Source: Lachnospiraceae bacterium
GTDB taxonomy: Bacteria > Bacillota > Clostridia > Lachnospirales > Lachnospiraceae
NCBI GenBank assembly: GCA_024403235.1
Contig: JAKSSF010000019.1
Span: 1-40,653, forward strand
Direction: 5' to 3'
DNA: 40,653 bases
Of this stretch, positions 8,321 through 15,759 are shown one piece after another. How positions within the stretch are numbered: the first letter of the stretch is position 1; each line of letters begins with the position of its first letter. The notes below the pieces were generated by a model. That model was not told the DNA's origin. It did not search any database and saw only the letters and a list, made by a program, of their open reading frames with translations. The position numbers and the translations under genes are program-made.

Positions 8321-8348
8321 ATTATAACAAACTGTTTTCTAATGTCAA
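8321..8348 (-). promoter_or_regulatory. Sigma-A promoter of cysK
   Basis: Minus strand: a perfect TTGACA (8343-8348), a 16-base spacer and a perfect TATAAT (8321-8326), followed by the palindromic operator and then the ribosome site and ATG at 8261. Confidence 0.88.
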
Positions 8349-8380
8349 TATTTTTTTGAAATAATTCTTCTTTAGGGGAA

Positions 8381-8454
8381 TTGTTCGTAAGCCTCACCTC
8401 GAAAATGCTTGGCATTTTACATCAGCTTTTGAAACTATGCTTTGATCTGAACAA
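8381..8454. other. Structured stretch between the mscL terminator and the cysK promoter
   Basis: Outer arms TTGTTC (8381-8386) and GAACAA (8449-8454) enclose a perfect inner hairpin AAAATGC-TTG-GCATTTT (8402-8418). The segment lies outside both neighbouring transcription units as I draw them. It may be a remnant repeat or a small RNA; no promoter was clear for it. Confidence 0.35.
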
Positions 8455-8462
8455 CGACAAAT

Positions 8463-8507
8463 AAAAAAACGGTATAGTCTAGTAAATTCACTTACTAAAC
8501 CATACCG
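8463..8507 (-). terminator. Intrinsic terminator after mscL
   Basis: A 16-bp stem (8470-8485 with 8492-8507) and a 6-base loop. On the minus strand the two imperfect positions become G-U pairs, whereas on the plus strand they are mismatches, and the minus transcript continues into seven U. So this is a minus-strand terminator, 22 bases past the mscL stop. Confidence 0.9.
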
Positions 8508-8528
8508 CTTTATAAAATGCAATTTTTC

Positions 8529-8939
8529 TTATTTTTCTAACTCTGAAGTACAGTGTGGACATTTGGTTGCATCAATTGCAATTTCACTCTTACAGTAAGG
8601 GCAAACCTTGGTTGTAGGAGCAGCCGGCGCTTCCGGTTTTTTATGACTATCTGCCACTTTATTGATGGTTCTGACAATGGTAAAGATCACAAATGCCATA
8701 ATAATGAAATTGATAATAGCGGTAATGAACGCGCCATATCGAATTTCCACATCCCCTACAGTCCATACAAGATAACTCATATCTGTATTGGCAATCAATC
8801 CAATGATAGGAGAGATAATATCATTTACCAAAGAAGTAACAATGGCTTGGAAAGCAGCACCTATGATAACGCCCACTGCCATATCCATTACATTGCCTCT
8901 CAATATAAACTTCTTAAATTCATCAAAAAAACTTTTCAT
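8529..8939 (-). CDS. mscL: Large-conductance mechanosensitive channel MscL with C-terminal zinc ribbon
   Basis: MscL opens under membrane tension to release solutes after osmotic downshock. The N-terminus MKSFFDEFKKFILRGNVMDM and then AVGVIIGAAFQAIVTSLVND is the amphipathic helix plus TM1 pore helix; the second TM is FITAIINFIIMAFVIFTIV (71-89). After the usual C-terminal helix (NKV..DSHKK) the protein carries CPYC (113-116) and CPHC (127-130), a four-cysteine zinc ribbon not found in E. coli MscL (136 residues in both, but the tail differs in kind). Such tails occur in some Gram-positive MscL. The gene follows the chemoreceptor gene by 20 bases and is probably cotranscribed with it. Confidence 0.95.
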   Translation of the reverse strand: MKSFFDEFKKFILRGNVMDMAVGVIIGAAFQAIVTSLVNDIISPIIGLIANTDMSYLVWTVGDVEIRYGAFITAIINFIIMAFVIFTIVRTINKVADSHKKPEAPAAPTTKVCPYCKSEIAIDATKCPHCTSELEK

Positions 8940-8959
8940 TTTCCGTATCCTTTTTCTTT

Positions 8960-9943
8960 TTATTCTGCTTTTACTGCATCCTCAATCTCTGACAATACAT
9001 CAAAGGAACCGATGATAATTCCACCAAATTCCTCCAAGTCATTTACAACCTCATCCATAGATTCTTTGGAAAGCACTGCGCTGGAAGCTGCCTCCTGGGA
9101 AGCTGCAGATAATACGGAAATACTATCTACAATTTCCTTGTTTTCTTCATAAATCGCACCCAAATCATCACTGATAGACTGAATATCACTTGCTAAGGTC
9201 TGCATGCTTGCGCCAACCTCGTCAAAGCTTGCATTTACTTCTTTGATCTTTACACGCTGGGTAGCGATACTATCTACAGACATCTGTAAACTAGTCTTAG
9301 TAGCAGAAGTAACATTATTTAACTGCTCTGCGATACTGGAAATCTCTTCCGTAGATTTTCTGGTTTCCTCTGCCAATTTACGAATTTCATCTGCAACTAC
9401 AGCAAAACCTTTTCCGGCTTCCCCTGCTCTTGCTGCTTCAATGCTGGCATTCAATGCTAACAAATTGGTCTGAGAAGAAATATTCAAAATAGTGCCGGTA
9501 ATATCTGCAACTCTGGCAACATTTTTAACCAATTCTCCAATACTCTCGGAAATCATTTTGATATTACCGTCTACATCATTTGCCTGATCTTCCAATTCAT
9601 CCGATAAACGGATACCGGTTTTGATAGTAACGGAAAGTCCGTCTGCTACAGATTTGGTCTCTTCGGAAACAGCATTTACATTTTCCAAACGAACCTGAAT
9701 CTGGTTTGTCATTTCTGCCTGTTTGGTAATCGCAACGGCGGTATCCTCTGCAGAACCTGCAATACCATCAATGGATTCTGCCCCTTTAATAACAGCATCC
9801 TGTACCAAACCCATTTTATCAATGGCGTCTCCCAAATCAGCTGACAACTGACCGGTAATGGCCAATACCTTGTCTTCTATTTCTTTACTGCGATCTGCAA
9901 CTGTCGCTGTAGCCTCTACGGGCTTTTTCTGAAATAATTTCAT
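8960..9943 (-). CDS. Soluble methyl-accepting chemotaxis protein-like signalling protein
   Basis: A 327-residue receptor signalling domain without any membrane segment or recognisable sensor domain. The hairpin tip that contacts CheA/CheW is present ([20 protein letters not shown], then [20 protein letters not shown], residues about 162-200), with long heptad coiled coils on both sides, so it probably forms a cytoplasmic helical hairpin dimer. The short N-terminus ([15 protein letters not shown]) is not a signal anchor. It may respond to an intracellular cue or to a partner protein. A TATAAT box lies at 10009-10014 on the minus strand; GGGAGG is 9 bases before the ATG. The neighbouring mscL may be coincidence or a hint at osmotic sensing. 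Confidence 0.9.
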   Translation of the reverse strand: MKLFQKKPVEATATVADRSKEIEDKVLAITGQLSADLGDAIDKMGLVQDAVIKGAESIDGIAGSAEDTAVAITKQAEMTNQIQVRLENVNAVSEETKSVADGLSVTIKTGIRLSDELEDQANDVDGNIKMISESIGELVKNVARVADITGTILNISSQTNLLALNASIEAARAGEAGKGFAVVADEIRKLAEETRKSTEEISSIAEQLNNVTSATKTSLQMSVDSIATQRVKIKEVNASFDEVGASMQTLASDIQSISDDLGAIYEENKEIVDSISVLSAASQEAASSAVLSKESMDEVVNDLEEFGGIIIGSFDVLSEIEDAVKAE

Positions 9944-10053
9944 CTCCCATATCCTCCCATGAATGGTTCCACCAGATGTCTCTAACGGGACCCTAAAATA
10001 CGACTACTATTATAAAACTTTTTCTGACAGAATTCTAGTATTTTTCAGAACAA

Positions 10054-10077
10054 GGACGCAGAAAATTTTCTGCGTCC
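10054..10077 (-). terminator. 24-bp perfect palindrome, probable terminator after the HerA-like gene
   Basis: GGACGCAGAAAA and its exact complement TTTTCTGCGTCC abut with no spacer; the effective RNA hairpin is GGACGCAGAA-AATT-TTCTGCGTCC. It lies 35 bases past the stop codon at 10113. No good T-run follows on either strand, so termination would be weak or factor-assisted; an operator for the chemoreceptor promoter (about 40 bases away) is the alternative. Confidence 0.5.
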
Positions 10078-10112
10078 TCGCTGTATCATTTCTATAGCAA
10101 TTCTAGAATATT

Positions 10113-11789
10113 TTATAACTTAAACAATGTACTAAGTATGCCACGACCTAAGGAGGCGCCAACATTGCCGCCAACCTTTTTGCCAAAGCTTCCACCCATA
10201 CTACTGCCAATATTATTGCCGATTTCACGGCCCAATGTACCTGCTGCAGAACTGGCCACATTCTTTACCACTCGCTGTTTCGCTTTCTTTTTCTGCAGTT
10301 CTTCTCTTTCCTTCTGCTTCTGGGCAGCCTCTGCTTCTTTTTGTTTCTGTCTTTCTGCCGCTAAGATTTCTCGTTCTCTCTGTTTTTGGGCTGCAGTTTC
10401 TTCTTTTAAGCGCTGTTTTTCTGCTGCCGCTTCTTCTTTTAAGCGTTCCTTTTCCTCTTCTTCTTCTTCTGCTGCCTTCTGAGCAGTTTCTGCATCAATC
10501 ACTGCTTTTCTTTGTAAGAATTCATACGCTGAATCTCGATCTATCATTTCCACATATCGTGGGTACAGGTCAGAGCCAATGATTTTATATTTTCTGGTTT
10601 CATCATCGATGGCACCCATCATACTCTGTGGCGGTAAAATCTTACATTTCTGCACTACTGTAGGCACACCGTTTTCATCCAAAACTGAAACCAACGCCTC
10701 TCCAATGCCTAAATTGGTCAATTCTTCGTAAGTATTAAAGGCGGGATTTTCACGATAAGACTGAGCAGCTACCTTAGCTGCCTTTTGCTCTGTAGGAGTA
10801 TAGGCATGAAGAGCATGCTGCACCTTATTGCCAAGCTGTGCCAAAACTCCATCCGGAATATCTCTTGGACTTTGGGTAATAAAGTAAATACCAACCCCTT
10901 TGGAACGAATCAATTTCACAACCTGTTCGATTTTTTCCAATAAAGTTTTGGAAGCGTTAGAAAACAGTAAATGGGCCTCATCAAAGAAAAATACCATACG
11001 AGGTTTTTCCATATCTCCGGATTCCGGCAAGGTTTCAAACAATTCAGACATCATCCACAAAAGAAAAGTGGCATACATAGTAGGATTGTTAATCAGCTTT
11101 TGACAATCCAAGATCTGAATGGTTCCCTGTCCGTCGCAGTCTCTGGTGAGCCATTCTACAATATTTAAGGCAGGCTCTCCAAAGAATTTCTCTCCTCCTT
11201 CTGCCTCTAATGCAATTACAGAACGGATAATGGCTGCCAGGCTTTGCTTTGCAATATTGCCATAGGTCAAAGAATATTCTTTTGCATTTTCGCCTACATA
11301 TTGCAGCATGGAACGAAGATCCTTGGTATCAATCAGCAGTAAATTTTCGTCATCTGCAATTTTGAAAATCACAGTTAGAATATCTGTCTGGGTATCATTC
11401 AAACCTAAAATACGGGAAAGCAGTAAAGGTCCCATTTCTGTAATAGTGGTACGCAGAGGCATACCCTTTTCTTCATAAATATCCCAGAAATTTGTAGGAA
11501 AAGCACGGAAACCAAATCCCAGTTCCTGTAATCCTAATTTTTCCACACGTCCCATTACATTTTCGCTGGCTTCCCCGGGCTTACACATACCGGCCAAATC
11601 CCCTTTTACATCAGCCAAAAATACAGGCACGCCACACGCACTGAAGGATTCTGCCATCACCTTTAAGGTAACTGTTTTACCGGTACCGGTTGCACCCGCA
11701 ATCATGCCATGACGGTTTGCCATTTTAGGGTAAATATAAACCGGTTCTTCTCCTGCTTTTCCGATGAGCACTTTTTTGTCAAAATACAT
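10113..11789 (-). CDS. HerA-like ATPase, DUF853 / YjgR family
   Basis: A 558-residue P-loop ATPase of the DUF853 group, related to HerA/FtsK translocases. Walker A is GATGTGKT (32-39), the DVKGDLAGM segment follows at 60-68, and Walker B is FFFDEAHLLF (267-276); an arginine-containing IYFITQSPRDIPD (301-313) completes the core. After residue 415 comes a highly charged Glu/Lys/Gln coiled coil (to about 510) and a Gly/Ser-rich tail (GNNIGSSMGGSFGKKVGGNV) resembling a glycine-zipper segment. Typical family length is about 480-560. Function in the cell is not established. It is the last gene of larC - pqqD-like - herA-like, 17 bases behind its neighbour. Confidence 0.88.
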   Translation of the reverse strand: MYFDKKVLIGKAGEEPVYIYPKMANRHGMIAGATGTGKTVTLKVMAESFSACGVPVFLADVKGDLAGMCKPGEASENVMGRVEKLGLQELGFGFRAFPTNFWDIYEEKGMPLRTTITEMGPLLLSRILGLNDTQTDILTVIFKIADDENLLLIDTKDLRSMLQYVGENAKEYSLTYGNIAKQSLAAIIRSVIALEAEGGEKFFGEPALNIVEWLTRDCDGQGTIQILDCQKLINNPTMYATFLLWMMSELFETLPESGDMEKPRMVFFFDEAHLLFSNASKTLLEKIEQVVKLIRSKGVGIYFITQSPRDIPDGVLAQLGNKVQHALHAYTPTEQKAAKVAAQSYRENPAFNTYEELTNLGIGEALVSVLDENGVPTVVQKCKILPPQSMMGAIDDETRKYKIIGSDLYPRYVEMIDRDSAYEFLQRKAVIDAETAQKAAEEEEEEKERLKEEAAAEKQRLKEETAAQKQREREILAAERQKQKEAEAAQKQKEREELQKKKAKQRVVKNVASSAAGTLGREIGNNIGSSMGGSFGKKVGGNVGASLGRGILSTLFKL

Positions 11790-11806
11790 CTTTTTTATCC
11801 TTTCTT

Positions 11807-12214
11807 TTATACATCTATTGTAATAAACCCATTGTCTTTTAATATCTTCATATAACTAACCATTCTATTATACAACGGTTCTGCCTTTTCTCCAAATTGC
11901 AGTTTGACTAAATTCGCTATTTCGAAAATCGTTCTCTTTCCATCAATTAAGGGCCATATGTAACTGCCCATTTCATCCAGATGGACCTGGGTAGTCTTGG
12001 GTTTTTTGAGGTATTTCTGGGCAAGACGATTTACCATTCCGGTATTATCCTGGTAAATAATTACCCCCACGCCTTCCTGCATTTCCCACCGGAGATCATC
12101 TATATGCTTTGGTACTCCATCCAACAAATTCGTAGATTTAGGACCTTTTTTTGAAATATGCAGTTTTTGAAAAAGGGTCATCTGGGTTATTTTTTCTACT
12201 ATTTTTTCTTTCAT
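11807..12214 (-). CDS. PqqD-like protein
   Basis: 135 residues. The C-terminal 60 residues match the PqqD / peptide-chaperone fold: HLDEMGSYIWPLIDGKRTIF, then EIANLVKLQFGEKAEPLYNR and a final LKDNGFITI strand. PqqD proteins bind a precursor peptide and present it to a radical SAM enzyme, but no radical SAM gene or precursor peptide is visible in this window. The N-terminal 50 residues (Lys-rich, then a DLRWEMQEGVGVIIYQ strand pair) are not part of the minimal domain. The gene lies between larC (37-base gap) and the HerA-like ATPase (17-base gap), so its partner may be one of them. Confidence 0.7.
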   Translation of the reverse strand: MKEKIVEKITQMTLFQKLHISKKGPKSTNLLDGVPKHIDDLRWEMQEGVGVIIYQDNTGMVNRLAQKYLKKPKTTQVHLDEMGSYIWPLIDGKRTIFEIANLVKLQFGEKAEPLYNRMVSYMKILKDNGFITIDV

Positions 12215-12251
12215 AAAAGCTCCTTTCTCTCTTTTTTGATGGTAGTCGCAA

Positions 12252-13448
12252 TTATTTTCTTTTATCTATTGTACAAGCTGTTCTGCGAATGCCTAAGGTA
12301 GTTGTATGCTGGAAGATAAGCTGCTCCATCTGGGCCACTTTCTCCGTCTCGCATATACATACCAACTGAACACCGGGGCGATTCTTTTTCATACCAATGG
12401 CCAAAGTATATACATCAATGGGGTTTGCTTCCCACAATCGTTCTACACAAAAGCCGATTTCTTCTCCCGTCATATCATCTATATTGGTAGCAAGCATAAC
12501 GCAGTCTTGGGACTCTGCCATTGTGCCATTTCCTACAAAACTTCTAACACAATTTGCTTTGGCAAAATCCTTGGTACCCATACCGTATCCGATTTTTGCA
12601 ATCTCCATACTGGGACGATTGCCAAATTCCGTCGCAAAATGCTTCAAGATGGCTGCTCCTGTAGGCGTACACATCTCTCCATACTCTTCCCCTGCAAAGC
12701 TTGGCATATTCTCTAATAAATATGCAGTTGCCGGTGCCGGAACCGGTAAAATACCGTGTGCGCAATGTACATGTCCTGTGCCGGTACAAATAGGGGAAAC
12801 CACTATTTTCTCTACATTTAATGCTTCCACCAGCATGCAGGTGCCTATAATATCCGCAATAGCATCCTTTTGTCCCACTTCATGAAAATGGATTTGGTTA
12901 ACTTCCTTTCCATGGGCTTTGCTTTCTGCTTCTGCTACCAGTTTATAAATAGCAAGGGCCTGTTCTTTTACCCAATCGCTAACCTGCAGTTTATCAATGG
13001 TCTGATGGATATCTTCCAAGCTGGCGTGATGATGTGGTGCATGAGAATGGTCATGGCCGTGGTTATAGCCATGGTCATGATGCTCATGGTCGTGGTTATG
13101 GCCATGGTCATGATGCTCATGGTCGTGGTTATGGCCATGTTCATGGTTATGGTCGTGGTCATGAGGGTGTTCGTGGCCATGGTCATGGTCGTGGCTGTGC
13201 TCATGGCTGTGTGCATGGTCGTGATGATGGTCATGACTATGCTCTTCTTCTCCATTTACCAATACCTTCACATAGGTTCCCTGGATACCGCATTTTTCCT
13301 TCTTTTCTGCAGATACCTCCACCCCTTCTATTCCAATATGGTTGATTTTTTCTATAAATGCATTTTTATCCGGTACCAATTCTAACAAGGACGCCATCAG
13401 CATATCGCCTGCGGCTCCCATGGTACACTCCCAATACAAAGTTCTCAT
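12252..13448 (-). CDS. larC: LarC-like nickel insertion protein with His-rich insert, C-terminus short
   Basis: LarC inserts nickel to form the nickel-pincer nucleotide cofactor used by lactate racemase and relatives. The N-terminus MRTLYWECTMGAAGDMLMAS is the LarC signature; HFHEVGQKDAIADIIGTCML, CTPTGAAILKHF, TNIDDMTGEEIGF and GMKKNRPGVQL follow in family order. Residues 70-142 are an Asp/Glu/His repeat, a metal-store insert. The protein ends at TLGIRRTACTIDKRK, whereas LarC proteins normally continue for roughly 60-80 residues with an RR..V.R motif and a PEYEDC segment. Neither other frame restores this part before the next gene. There is no frameshift between the LarC1 and LarC2 parts, unlike Lactobacillus. 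larA, larB and larE are not in the window. Confidence 0.85.
   Translation of the reverse strand: MRTLYWECTMGAAGDMLMASLLELVPDKNAFIEKINHIGIEGVEVSAEKKEKCGIQGTYVKVLVNGEEEHSHDHHHDHAHSHEHSHDHDHGHEHPHDHDHNHEHGHNHDHEHHDHGHNHDHEHHDHGYNHGHDHSHAPHHHASLEDIHQTIDKLQVSDWVKEQALAIYKLVAEAESKAHGKEVNQIHFHEVGQKDAIADIIGTCMLVEALNVEKIVVSPICTGTGHVHCAHGILPVPAPATAYLLENMPSFAGEEYGEMCTPTGAAILKHFATEFGNRPSMEIAKIGYGMGTKDFAKANCVRSFVGNGTMAESQDCVMLATNIDDMTGEEIGFCVERLWEANPIDVYTLAIGMKKNRPGVQLVCICETEKVAQMEQLIFQHTTTLGIRRTACTIDKRK
13061..13156. repeat. 33-bp tandem repeat coding the LarC His-rich insert
   Basis: A unit starting GGTTATRGCCATGGTCATGA repeats with 33-bp period at 13061, 13094 and (diverged, shorter) 13127. Each unit codes 11 residues of the HDHEHHDHGHN type. 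The surrounding 13030-13240 is a looser mosaic of CATGGTCGTGG words. Copy number is likely to vary between strains by slippage. Confidence 0.85.
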
Positions 13449-13483
13449 ATTTTTCTTCCTTTTTTATTCTTTTCTAGTTCAAC

Positions 13484-13519
13484 ATTTTAACACAACTTGC
13501 CATAGTTTTGTGGTAAAAT
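13484..13519. promoter_or_regulatory. Two-fold symmetric divergent promoter region of larC and the epimerase gene
   Basis: ATTTTA-A-CACAA (13484-13495) and TTGTG-G-TAAAAT (13508-13519) are inverted copies matching at 11 of 12 positions around a 12-base centre. Each outer end is an extended -10 box (TGTTAAAAT towards larC, TGGTAAAAT towards the epimerase). The two -10 boxes face outward only 24 bases apart, so RNA polymerase bound at one would cover the other. A dimeric regulator could also use the dyad. No good -35 box is seen on either side. Confidence 0.5.
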
Positions 13520-13564
13520 GATGGAAATGACAGAAAAAGGTTTTCTAAAACAGGAGGTTTTCTT

Positions 13565-14449
13565 ATGATTGTAACATTACAAGATCAGGGCTATAGTATC
13601 ACCATTGATTCTGTGGGGGCAGAATTAAAATCTTACATAGCTCCTAGCGGAAAAAACTATATTTGGAATGCAGATCCCCAGTTTTGGGCAAGATCTTCAC
13701 CACTTCTTTTCCCTATCATTGGAAATTTAAGAGACAATAAAACCACTATTTATGGCAAGGAATACACTATTTCCAAACATGGATTTATGAGAGAATTGGA
13801 TTTCTCCGTGGAAAAAGAGGCTGAAAACAAAGCAAGCTTTTCATTTACTTCTACAGAAGAACAATTATCTGTTTATCCTTTCCCCTTTACCTTTACCCTT
13901 ACCTATGAATTAAAGGGAAGTAGCTTGGATATCGGATACTTTGTAAAAAACCGCGGAGAAGAAACCATGTTATTTAACTTTGGTGCCCACCCCGGCTTTA
14001 CCTGTCCTTTGGAAGAAGACGAAAAATTCACCGATTATGTAATTCGTTTCCAGGAAGCAGAATGCTGTGACAGCCCGGTATATGATTTTGAAAACAACCA
14101 GTTTAGCTTCGCTCTGGCAAAAAGATATTTTGACAATACTACCACTTTATCCTTAAAGCATTCTTTGTTTGACCAGGATGCGGTAGTGGTAATTGAACCC
14201 AAATCAAGCTATGTGCAGATTGTAAATCCCAATACGGACAAAGGGGTACAGGTTGATATTTCTGATTTTGCTATTGCGGCATTTTGGAGCCCTATCGGAA
14301 AAGAAGCTCCCTTTGTCTGTGTAGAGCCTTGGAACGGTATTGCCATTTGTAACGATGAAGGCAATGATTTTGCGCAAAAACGTTATGTGCAAAAAGCTGC
14401 TGCCGGAGAGACAAAAGAATATCATATGGGAATTTCTTTGATGGAATAA
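13565..14449 (+). CDS. Aldose 1-epimerase family protein, LacX-like
   Basis: Cytoplasmic beta-sandwich sugar mutarotase of the LacX branch of the GalM family; 294 residues is the usual LacX length. Seen motifs: VGAELKSYIAPSGKNYIW near the N-terminus, RSSPLLFPIIGNLRDN (44-59), HGFMRE (75-80, with the conserved histidine), FNFGAHPGF (second catalytic-site histidine) and FVCVEPWNGIAI. Exact sugar substrate is unknown for this branch. AGGAGG at 13552-13557 fixes the start. It is the only gene of its transcription unit, divergent from larC and followed by a bidirectional terminator. Confidence 0.9.
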   Translation: MIVTLQDQGYSITIDSVGAELKSYIAPSGKNYIWNADPQFWARSSPLLFPIIGNLRDNKTTIYGKEYTISKHGFMRELDFSVEKEAENKASFSFTSTEEQLSVYPFPFTFTLTYELKGSSLDIGYFVKNRGEETMLFNFGAHPGFTCPLEEDEKFTDYVIRFQEAECCDSPVYDFENNQFSFALAKRYFDNTTTLSLKHSLFDQDAVVVIEPKSSYVQIVNPNTDKGVQVDISDFAIAAFWSPIGKEAPFVCVEPWNGIAICNDEGNDFAQKRYVQKAAAGETKEYHMGISLME

Positions 14450-14475
14450 GCTTTTATTCCATATTTTAAGAATGT

Positions 14476-14531
14476 AAAAAAGAGCATGTATCATAGCGTT
14501 GAAAATCTCATCTATGATATATGCTCCTTTT
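14476..14531 (+). terminator. Bidirectional terminator between the epimerase and sce7726-like genes
   Basis: Arms AAAAAGAGCATGTATCATAG and CTATGATATATGCTCCTTTT pair over about 20 bp with two imperfect positions and a 14-base loop. T-runs flank it on both strands and genes converge on it from both sides. Confidence 0.85.
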
Positions 14532-14575
14532 GTTTTATCTTGTTTTTCTACCATATCCAAATTGATTGTTTGTTA

Positions 14576-15244
14576 TTACTCGACGGTTTTCTTTCGTCTT
14601 TTATACCGTCTTCTTTTTCTTTTATGCAATCCTTTTTCTGCCCGGAAAGCATTGATTTGATCTCGAATTTGGGAATACTCCCTCTCAAACAGCAGTTCAC
14701 TAATTTCCTCTTTTAGAACCCCTTCATCTAAAAAGCCCTTTTTCTCCGAAGGATAGGAAGCCCTTTCCACAAACTTCTGAATCAAATTTTTCTTACTCAA
14801 ATATTCATATTTGGGCATATCATGGAGTTCCTGCAATTTTGCCAGCTCCGGTCTCCATAAGATTTCCAGTTTTTTTGCCAAGGTAATCTTAGGATTCGGT
14901 TTAGGATCCCGCAGCATATAAAAATCCGGTACATTTTCTACCAGTTCTACAGTAATAATTCCCCAATGCTCCGGCACATGCTCTTCCACATGATTCCCAT
15001 GACTGCTGCCTACAACAATAATATTGGCATCAAAATAGGTATCATAATCCTTCGTTTGACTTTTTAACCTGGCATAGGTATCTGCATCACTTTTGATTTC
15101 AATGCCCCAAACTTTTCCAGGCAGAACCATCACAATATCCGCCCTGGACCTGCCCATATTTTTTTCTTCTAAAATACGATTTTTCCCATACTTTATTTCC
15201 AGAAAGGAAAATAAAGGTTCCCGAATATCCTTATCTAACAGCAT
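14576..15244 (-). CDS. sce7726-like PD-(D/E)XK nuclease-fold protein
   Basis: 222 residues. Residues 1-80 carry a restriction-endonuclease-like core: RADIVMV (D36), then KVWGIEIKSDADTYARL with E49-I-K51, and a QTKDYDTYFDANIIVVGSSH strand-helix pair. This is the arrangement known from sce7726-family proteins. The C-terminal part (RAEKGLHKRKRRRYKRRKK) is very basic and may bind nucleic acid. Whether it cleaves DNA, and which, is not known. It is the last gene of the seven-gene operon, four bases after the GNAT gene. Confidence 0.72.
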   Translation of the reverse strand: MLLDKDIREPLFSFLEIKYGKNRILEEKNMGRSRADIVMVLPGKVWGIEIKSDADTYARLKSQTKDYDTYFDANIIVVGSSHGNHVEEHVPEHWGIITVELVENVPDFYMLRDPKPNPKITLAKKLEILWRPELAKLQELHDMPKYEYLSKKNLIQKFVERASYPSEKKGFLDEGVLKEEISELLFEREYSQIRDQINAFRAEKGLHKRKRRRYKRRKKTVE

Positions 15245-15248
15245 ACCT

Positions 15249-15710
15249 TTATCCTTCTGTCATTTCTTTTGTCATTTCGAAATAGGGGGAAATGCCGTAT
15301 CCATTTTTCTTATAGGAAGCAATGGCAGTTTCGTTTTCTGTCTCTACTTCCAGTTTGAATCGTACTGCCTGTGGGAATAGGCTTTCCAAATACGTAAAGA
15401 ACTGGGTAGAAATCCCTTCCCTTCGGTAGGCAGGCTTTACATATAAGTCTTCTAACCATACGCATAAGCCACCATATTCTGTGGTGTAACTGGGTGCTAT
15501 CATGGCGTAGCCTAAAAGTTCTTCCACACCCTCTTTTTCAAACACAAATCCGTCCACAAAGGGGAAATCATCCCGTATACAATCGGTAATATCCTGCTGT
15601 AACACCTGATCGGATGAAGTATGAAAAACAGCGGGTGAATCATAAAACACCCGCATCATTTCCATCACTGAATCTCTATCTTTTTCTTCTATTCTACGAA
15701 TCGTAATCAT
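15249..15710 (-). CDS. GNAT-family N-acetyltransferase
   Basis: 153 residues with the acetyl-CoA fold. Motif A is LEDLYVKPAYRREGISTQFF (pyrophosphate loop RREGIS), followed by the EVETENETAIASYKKNGY motif B typical of small-molecule or protein acetyltransferases. I set the start at the ATG at 15710 (GGGAG 7 bases upstream), not at an upstream start codon at 15746 which lacks a site. Substrate is unknown. Confidence 0.9.
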   Translation of the reverse strand: MITIRRIEEKDRDSVMEMMRVFYDSPAVFHTSSDQVLQQDITDCIRDDFPFVDGFVFEKEGVEELLGYAMIAPSYTTEYGGLCVWLEDLYVKPAYRREGISTQFFTYLESLFPQAVRFKLEVETENETAIASYKKNGYGISPYFEMTKEMTEG

Positions 15711-15759
15711 TACTTTTCTCCCGAAAGCCAACATTTTCTTCGGCATAGGCTATTTTTCT

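Noticed and set aside
8553..9152. 199-codon plus-strand frame over mscL and the chemoreceptor
   Set aside because: Both opposite genes have clear families; the frame has no promoter or family features.
10054..10077. 24-bp palindrome as an att or resolvase site
   Set aside because: It is placed right after a stop codon at a normal terminator distance and there is no integrase or direct repeat nearby; kept only as a weak terminator.
10235..10582. Leu/Phe-rich plus-strand frame that looks like a membrane protein
   Set aside because: It is opposite to the Lys/Glu/Gln coiled coil of the HerA-like ATPase; such low-complexity codons give Leu/Phe/Ser runs on the complement. No ribosome site.
13030..13240. 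Dense repeats resembling a CRISPR array, with open frames on both strands here
   Set aside because: The repeats are contiguous, have no unique spacers and code the His/Asp stretch of LarC in frame; the His/Gly-rich and Met/Val-rich frames on the plus strand are complements of this stretch.
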